Part shown: in pieces, positions 59,320 to 64,000 of the stretch
How the letters are laid out: every line of letters starts with the position of its first letter
Position numbering within the stretch: the stretch's first letter is position 1
DNA from: Dehalobacter sp. DCA
Lineage (GTDB): Bacteria > Bacillota > Desulfitobacteriia > Desulfitobacteriales > Syntrophobotulaceae
Direction: 5' to 3'
Assembly (NCBI RefSeq): GCF_000305775.1
Contig: NC_018866.1
Coordinates: 1,178,001-1,242,000 of the forward strand
Length of the DNA stretch: 64,000 nucleotides
Translations under genes and position numbers: made by a program
Notes under the pieces: generated by a model
What the model saw: the letters and a program-made list of their open reading frames with translations, nothing else
What the model was told of the DNA's origin: nothing
Databases searched by the model: none

Positions 59320-59728
59320 TTAAAACGATGTCCTCAGAAACTCCTCGACACATTCGGGTGCAAGTCCACCTTGCAGCGGTGTAAATCTCCAAAAGCTTTG
59401 TAAAAACAGGCTCCAGTAAGGCTGAGATCCAAATAAAGCTGCAGAAAATAGAAACAAACTTAAACATGGCATGATAAAGTTTACATTTTTAAAAATCGAT
59501 AGTTCAATCAATGGATCTTGGGTTCGGCTCTCTAAAAAAATGATATGCAGAAATAGTCCAAGAAACCATATTCAAAGGGGCATGCAGGCTTTTACTGATA
59601 GCAGGCAATGCAACATTTACAATAAACAAATCAATATTAAGCAGTAGCACTCCAAGACAAGTAACAGCTAGCGTAAGCCATTTTGACTTTGTATTGATAT
59701 CATTGTCTTTAGTTAAGTCAGCAACCAT
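59320..59728 (-). pseudogene. Deleted DHA2-type multidrug efflux transporter
   Basis: The first 60 codons read TLAVTCLGVLLLNIDLFIVN then VALPAISKSL and WTISAYHFF, the first helix of an EmrB/QacA-type transporter. It then shifts frame into ESRTQDPLIELSIFKNVNF and LFLFSAALFGSQPYWSLFLQ, a later loop and helix. About a hundred residues between are deleted, and the C-terminal half is gone. Confidence 0.7.
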
Positions 59729-59978
59729 ATTTTCAAATAAAAATCCCTCTTCCGATAGGTATATTAGTTTTTTATCTACCTAATCGCTTTGCGGTTAACT
59801 TTTAGAAACTTCATTGATGGTTCAGTTGTCATCTGAAACCTAGTGAGTACATGTAGGTTCTCCTTTTTACAAAGGGAGTTTTAATTTTGCAGGAGTGCTT
59901 TATTGTACTTTCTCATTATAATTTGACTAATAAGCAGAGGTTAACAGTTTTACTTCAATAAAATAGGCGGGTTGAGAT
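59729..59978. other. Gap between two pseudogenes
   Basis: 250 bases of AT-rich DNA. It probably held the old divergent or linked promoter of the MarR and efflux genes. No clear element. Confidence 0.35.
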
Positions 59979-60262
59979 TTACAGTACCAAGGCTTCCAGT
60001 TTTAAAAACAACTTCTTAAAATCAGCCAATTCCACCACTTCCAAATATTTCTCCTGTGATGCTTGAGCTTCATCCCATTTCGCCCAAGCGTTGACCGATG
60101 CGGCTTTGCACAGATTCCACAATAACGAATACTGCGTAACTTTAAGTCCGATTGGTTCCAAAACCTTATCATAAAATTGGTTACCGCCCGTGAAGCTCGC
60201 CTTACATTCAAACAATGACAAGAGCTAAGAGATTTAGGATTGCATTTAGCAATATGAGTCAT
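59979..60262 (-). pseudogene. MarR-type regulator remnant
   Basis: One frame starts with MTHIAKCNPKSLSSCHCLNV then RRASRAVTNF, and a neighbouring frame goes on with YDKVLEPIGLKVTQYSLLWN, the first two helices of a MarR protein; then a deletion leads directly to the last helix (VELADFKKLFLKLEALV). The DNA-binding wing is lost and one frame shift exists. It lies beside the efflux pseudogene, as is usual for MarR and its target. Confidence 0.65.
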
Positions 60263-60288
60263 TGTTCACGCTCTTGAAACCGGCAAGA

Positions 60289-60960
60289 TTACATATTCTG
60301 ATGTTGATCTATAAAATATGATTCATCGATTAATCCGTGAGGGGGAATATTGATAAACTCATCTTCAAGCCATGGTCCATTAACCATCTTATCAATATAT
60401 CTCAGATTTCCTTGCGCTATTTGATGATCCAATTTCAGTAATTGTCCTATTTCCTTGGACCGCCGCAGATATTTTTCTTCATTCGGAATACCTGTACGGA
60501 TAAACAATACGCGCTTATAGCTGCTATACATCGTGGCGATAAGTATGGCAGTCATTTTTTCGCCATACTTTTCATAGGTGCGATTATACTCCCCAACAAT
60601 AGACCCTTCACTATTCGTCCAGCCACATGACATATACAATGTACCTATTTCATCCAAACGGTGTTTCTCATAACTTGCTTGAGAGCCGAGCAGCAGCGGA
60701 GTGCATTCATGTACTCGTGGTATTGTCAAAGTAAAGTCACCCGCCCGCAATTTTTTTGCAGCGCCCCCGCATAGCCCGTAGCCCAACACAACTCGCGAAT
60801 AGCCAATTGAACTATCCAGAATGCTCTGCAATTCCATCCCCAATTTTTCCGGATGATTATGACGTACCTGTGGGAGAAACTCGAATTCAATGTTACGGCC
60901 TGAGGCCACGGTAAGCAGTTCTTCTTTCATAACCTCGCAAGCAATTATCTTTAGAGTCAT
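60289..60960 (-). CDS. DUF1638 protein
   Basis: A 223-residue DUF1638 protein: LKIIACEVMKEELLTVAS (residues about 3-20), RVVLGYGLCGGAAKKLRAGD (about 56-75), IPRVHECTPLLLGSQASYEK (about 80-99), GTLYMSCGWTNSEGS (about 106-120) and VLFIRTGIPNEEKYLRRS. Three Cys (ACEV, LCGG, SCGW) and His in RVHECT are likely ligand residues. It has more of the family consensus than the copy at 43442. In this family, linked genes are corrinoid methyltransferases and QueG-like Fe-S proteins; here only broken pieces of those lie upstream. Appears intact. GAGAAGGAGAAAATG site precedes the start. Confidence 0.88.
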   Translation of the reverse strand: MTLKIIACEVMKEELLTVASGRNIEFEFLPQVRHNHPEKLGMELQSILDSSIGYSRVVLGYGLCGGAAKKLRAGDFTLTIPRVHECTPLLLGSQASYEKHRLDEIGTLYMSCGWTNSEGSIVGEYNRTYEKYGEKMTAILIATMYSSYKRVLFIRTGIPNEEKYLRRSKEIGQLLKLDHQIAQGNLRYIDKMVNGPWLEDEFINIPPHGLIDESYFIDQHQNM

Positions 60961-61070
60961 AACATTTTCTCCTTCTCACTCGCATCATTCATTTCACTGA
61001 TATCCTTGCTTACATAGTACTTGCATACAGACAACTCTCCATGCAATTGCTTATTTTTCACAGGACAATA

Positions 61071-61440
61071 CTACTTGTTATCTTTGCCAACGATTTTGTG
61101 TCCACCCGCGAAAATCATGCCAGGAGGGTGAAAGGGTTTCCAAGCTATAAAAGTCAAATATGCAGAAACGATCTGTATATATCTCTTTAAGTCATCTTGA
61201 CCTGAGGCATGTTTGTCCAAGTATTTGTCGATGCGGCGGGTAAATTCATTGAATATATCAACGTCGACCTGTTCTATGACATCGATACATTCCCTGCTCG
61301 TGATCTCCAGAAACGTCTTCTGATTATAATTGGCGACTAAACGGGAAATATACTTAGATCTATCGAAAGGTTGTTGCCGCTCTTGTTCACTAGGCGCGTT
61401 TCTTTGGAGAACGTCTTCTATAGAGAAATATAATAACTTT
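61071..61440 (-). pseudogene. Open frame without a start, unidentified
   Basis: About 120 residues reading FSIEDVLQRNAPSEQERQQP, NYNQKTFLEITSRECIDVIE and SAYLTFIAWKPFHPPGMIFA to a stop at 61071. No start codon with a ribosome site is found, and it follows the DUF1638 stub. The family is not recognised; the neat C-terminal text suggests the end of a real gene. Confidence 0.4.
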
Positions 61441-61446
61441 TCCTTT

Positions 61447-61515
61447 CTAAATCTGCACCAAGACTTGTTCTAATTCCAGTTGATAGATCCCGCATGCCAC
61501 GAAACATACTTTCAT
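61447..61515 (-). pseudogene. 5' stub of a third DUF1638 gene
   Basis: After AGGAGTTGACGTA the ATG opens MKVCFVACGIYQLELEQVLV, close to the start of the DUF1638 protein at 43442 (VRIVACGIFQLELERAL). It stops after 22 residues. Confidence 0.6.
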
Positions 61516-61694
61516 TACGTCAACTCCTAACCTAAATATAGTCTTGAATTTGGTCCTTCATCACTTCCACCTGATGGCCAGAAATCTGAAGCTAAGATTA
61601 ACACCATTAATTTTCGCTACCTTCATGCAGGCGGAACATCCTTTCGGACAACCCACCTCGACGGTAGGGCTATCATAGTCAAGCTCTTTATTGA

Positions 61695-62160
61695 CTACAA
61701 AGGACGAGCGTAGATGAAATAGCCAATGCCTTCGGCATAAGCGAAATTGTTTCTGCCGTAATTTACTATGCCTGCTTTGGTCGCAACCAATCGTTCTGGC
61801 AAACTGATCTTATCACCCACTTTGCACCCTAGTTTGCGCAGAAATTCCTGCATCAATTGTGGTCTAGCTCCATTGATACGTTCCGGCGGTGCATTATAAC
61901 ACCTCGCTTGGTAAACTCGGCCTATCTTGTCGGTCAATTCCTTCGGAAAGTTCTATTGCGAATAGTCATAAGCTGTTGTAATAATGGATTTTGCTGTAGG
62001 CATCAGCGAACGAGGTTACGCTCCAACCAACGGATAAGCCGGTCCTTTGACATAAAAAGAATACATCACGTGTATATTGGTTAAATCGACGATGTATTCA
62101 GGAAAGCTGTCGGCAGGAATAATGCCGACCTGGCTGTGCCCAAGATCTAAGGAAACTCTT
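61695..62160 (-). pseudogene. QueG-like Fe-S protein remnant
   Basis: With two in-frame stops the minus strand reads GHSQVGIIPADSFPEYIVDL, MPTAKSIITTAYDYSQ, GRVYQARCYNAPPERINGAR and PERLVATKAGIVNYGRNNFA. The AGIVxYGRNN text belongs to QueG/RdhA-like corrinoid Fe-S proteins that often accompany DUF1638. The ferredoxin part is missing. A distant cousin of reductive dehalogenase. Confidence 0.6.
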
Positions 62161-62582
62161 TAATGTGTGTTGTTAGCGACATAGTCATTTCTCCTCATTT
62201 AATCAAATTGTATTATCGAGTCACCCTTAAAGTGTATATACACTCAATTAATGACAAAAGTGCTTCTCGAATAGCATATCTACCTAACTCCCTAACGCAG
62301 ATATACAGTACCAGAGCTTCCATTCATTAGCCGTACTCAGTAGAGGCTTGTGCCATTTCTTAAAAAATATGATCGCACAACAGATCTTCACAATAACCCC
62401 TGTGGTTTACCCTCCCATGTCTCACGGGGTCCGTATTACCGGCCCTTACATTCCTTCGTTCTACCTTTCAGGGGATGGATCTCTTGCTGGGTCAAATGCC
62501 CGTATGGTGTGAATTGCCCTGGCCCTTCCGTACTTCAATTATCCTCAAGTGTAAGAATAAGTTTAAATTAAGTATTAACAAA
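62161..62582. other. Intergenic stretch, no gene recognised
   Basis: About 420 bases between the QueG-like remnant and the IS110 remnant. Part is richer in G+C near 62400-62540 and may be IS end DNA. No clear gene, repeat or RNA was seen. Confidence 0.35.
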
Positions 62583-62835
62583 TCAAATGGGTACGTTACT
62601 TATGCAGCAAGTTGCTCTTAATGTTATGAGTCTTCCACATAAAGCAATCAGTGATTGTTTTTTCTTCAGGGGATTGATTTGCCTTGTGGTTAAATAACGG
62701 TGTATTCTCTGGAATTCAGGGTTTTTGGCAACCAATGGTAAGACGCATCTAAATAGTAAAGCCCTCAGTTGAGGCCTACCTCGCTTGGTTAATGGTGCTT
62801 TGCCTTTATTATTAAATCTTTCATTTATAATACCT
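62583..62835 (-). pseudogene. C-terminal remnant of another IS110-type transposase
   Basis: Reads KAPLTKRGRPQLRALLFRCV, NPEFQRIHRYLTTRQINPLK and KKQSLIALCGRLI, the end of an IS116/IS110/IS902 domain. It is unlike the IS110 halves at 36773 and 58636, so a different element. Confidence 0.7.
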
Positions 62836-62933
62836 CCGTTAATTTCATACTATTCTTGCCCATTTTCTTTTTAAGCATATAACAGTATATTCACCAGCCT
62901 GTACAGTCGGACAGTTCAATCTTTTAGTTAAAC

Positions 62934-63542
62934 TTATTTTCCCGGCCTTACCATTGTATAGCTTATAACGCCTGAATCAGATATCTTGTCTTCACTGGTT
63001 GTCTTAAAGCCATACCTGTAGTAAATATCCAGATTATCAATATCCTGAGTAGCCAGAAAACAGGGCAACCCCTCAGAATCAATTTTTGTCAGCTGCTTTC
63101 TTATAAGCTTTGAAGCAATTCCCACGCCTTGTTTTTCTGGCAGCACAACTATGGGTGACAAACTCCAAAAAGGCGGCTGTATGCTTCTTCTCTGAGCGGC
63201 GATCAGTACTTTGATAAAACCAATCCACCTATCCTTTACATCAGATGGCAGTTCATTAAGGGAGCCCTCGCCAGTTCTGCTTCCAGAATTGTTCGTATCA
63301 GCTGCCAGCTGTGATAGTATCCATGTGGCTGCTCCAATGATTTTGCCATCTTCTTTAGCTAGATATATTTCATCCCTGCCGAGGCTGTTTATTAATCTGA
63401 TCTGAAATATTTTCCTGAGAAATTCGGCCCTTACTGTGTCATCAGGGGCTATATATTTATGTAAAGTGCCATTTTGGAAAGCCTTTGCAGTAACTAATGA
63501 AACCTCCTCCAAATCCTTTTCTTCCATCAACCTGATTTCCAT
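62934..63542 (-). CDS. GNAT-family N-acetyltransferase
   Basis: A 202-residue GNAT enzyme. N-terminal IRLMEEKDLEEVSLVTAKAF (residues about 3-22), middle GRDEIYLAKEDGKIIGAATW, and the acetyl-CoA loop in LSPIVVLPEKQGVGIASKLI (Q-x-x-G-x-A, about 130-149), then DNLDIYYRYGFKTTSE. The whole fold is present. The substrate is not predictable. GGAGGTTAAGTAT precedes this ATG; an ATG 15 bases earlier overlaps that site. It lies in a decayed region but looks intact. Confidence 0.88.
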   Translation of the reverse strand: MEIRLMEEKDLEEVSLVTAKAFQNGTLHKYIAPDDTVRAEFLRKIFQIRLINSLGRDEIYLAKEDGKIIGAATWILSQLAADTNNSGSRTGEGSLNELPSDVKDRWIGFIKVLIAAQRRSIQPPFWSLSPIVVLPEKQGVGIASKLIRKQLTKIDSEGLPCFLATQDIDNLDIYYRYGFKTTSEDKISDSGVISYTMVRPGK

Positions 63543-63727
63543 ATACTTAACCTCCATTAATTAATCACATTTTTGATTTTACGGTTATTAAGGCGTTACC
63601 GATTTTTATTGCCTTTAGTAGCTACTAATTATGGCTGTTTTTTACACGAATCGTTGCCGTACCCCAACTAGGTTAAGTATTCATATATATTAATCATAAA
63701 GGTGTACATACACGTTTATGATTAATA

Positions 63728-64000
63728 TTAAGGCACTAATGCCTCGATTTTAGAAAGTAATAGCGTAAAAGTATTCATATCTTCCTTCCCTAAGTATTTT
63801 TCAATAAAATTTTGTGCTTCTAACCAAAGCGGTGCCGCTATTTCTAAAATTTCATGTCCTTTATCAGTAAGCTTTAGGCGACGATCCCGAGCACCCTTTG
63901 TTGCAATATCTATAATAAGGTCTCTCTTTTCTAATGGTTAAGATTCCTTACAATGGTAGTTCTATCTAGTCTAATCTCCAAAGCCAAACTACTCACGCTT
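63728..64000 (-). pseudogene. MarR-family regulator, frameshifted and cut by the window edge
   Basis: From the window end the minus strand reads SVSSLALEIRLDRTTIVRNL then after a one-base shift near 63936 LEKRDLIIDIATKGARDRRL and KLTDKGHEILEIAAPLWLEA to a stop. This is the winged helix and dimer helix of MarR. The start lies beyond 64000. The shift would disable it unless it is a sequence error. Confidence 0.7.

Noticed and set aside
61857-62571. Plus-strand frames near 61.9-62.6 kb
   Set aside because: They lie opposite a QueG-like remnant or in unassigned DNA and have no family resemblance.
1-64000. tRNA, rRNA and CRISPR arrays
   Set aside because: No cloverleaf-like sequence, rRNA segment or regularly spaced repeats were seen on either strand by eye; a covariance search would settle this.

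Overview
The window looks like the chromosome of an organohalide-respiring clostridium of the Dehalobacter/Desulfitobacterium/Desulfosporosinus kind. It carries four reductive dehalogenase (RdhA) genes with twin-arginine leaders and two Fe-S motifs, four RdhB anchors, two RdhC-type membrane flavoproteins, two CprK-like CRP/FNR regulators, several corrinoid methyltransferase modules and remnants of cobalamin and cobalt genes. Base composition is AT-rich and many ribosome binding sites are strong AGGAGG types. No RNA gene other than two group II introns was seen, and no CRISPR array.

Layout. 0.1-3.4 kb: rdhA-rdhB cluster 1, an HxlR regulator and a divergent flavin split-barrel protein. 3.4-5.5 kb: corrinoid protein plus URO-D methyltransferase. 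5.9-13.1 kb: CprK-like regulator, rdhB-rdhA-rdhC cluster 2, second CprK-like regulator, rdhB-rdhA cluster 3. 13.1-19.5 kb: VanZ-like protein, VanS/VanR-like pair, and a PadR-DUF1048-DUF1048-ABC exporter operon. 19.6-20.3 kb: broken regulators and a broken methyltransferase. 20.3-25.7 kb: a large one-carbon operon (corrinoid proteins, GntR regulator, G3E GTPase, small His-rich protein, URO-D methyltransferase, pterin-dependent methyltransferase) with two matching palindromic operators. 25.9-28.2 kb: SOS-type cassette with Y-family polymerase and SRAP protein. 28.3-31.2 kb: gene fragments and a metallophosphoesterase split by an IS3-family element. 31.2-36.1 kb: haloacid dehalogenase-like protein, LysR, URO-D/corrinoid pair and a PocR-type sensor kinase. 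36.6-37.6 kb: regulator and IS110 remnants. 38.2-43.1 kb: rdhA-rdhB-rdhC cluster 4 followed by a NusG_II protein and ApbE, which together make a plausible flavinylation module. 43.4-44.4 kb: DUF1638 and a second split-barrel protein. 44.4-55.2 kb: two hypothetical genes, then two tandem group II introns, one of them split by a three-recombinase (RIT) element. 55.6-58.9 kb: cbiD and a cbiQ broken by IS3 and IS110 sequences. 59-64 kb: mostly decayed genes, one intact DUF1638 gene and one intact GNAT acetyltransferase.

How it fits together (inference). RdhA enzymes need corrinoid, are probably held at the membrane by RdhB, and may receive electrons through RdhC, whose FMN domain would be flavinylated by ApbE. 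The methyltransferase modules (MeTr, URO-D enzymes, corrinoid proteins, DUF1638 proteins) would move methyl groups from methylated substrates through a corrinoid to tetrahydrofolate. The shared need for corrinoid, plus the broken cobalt transporter (cbiO fragment, cbiQ pseudogene) beside an intact cbiD, suggests a genome island built around B12 chemistry and heavily reshaped by mobile elements.
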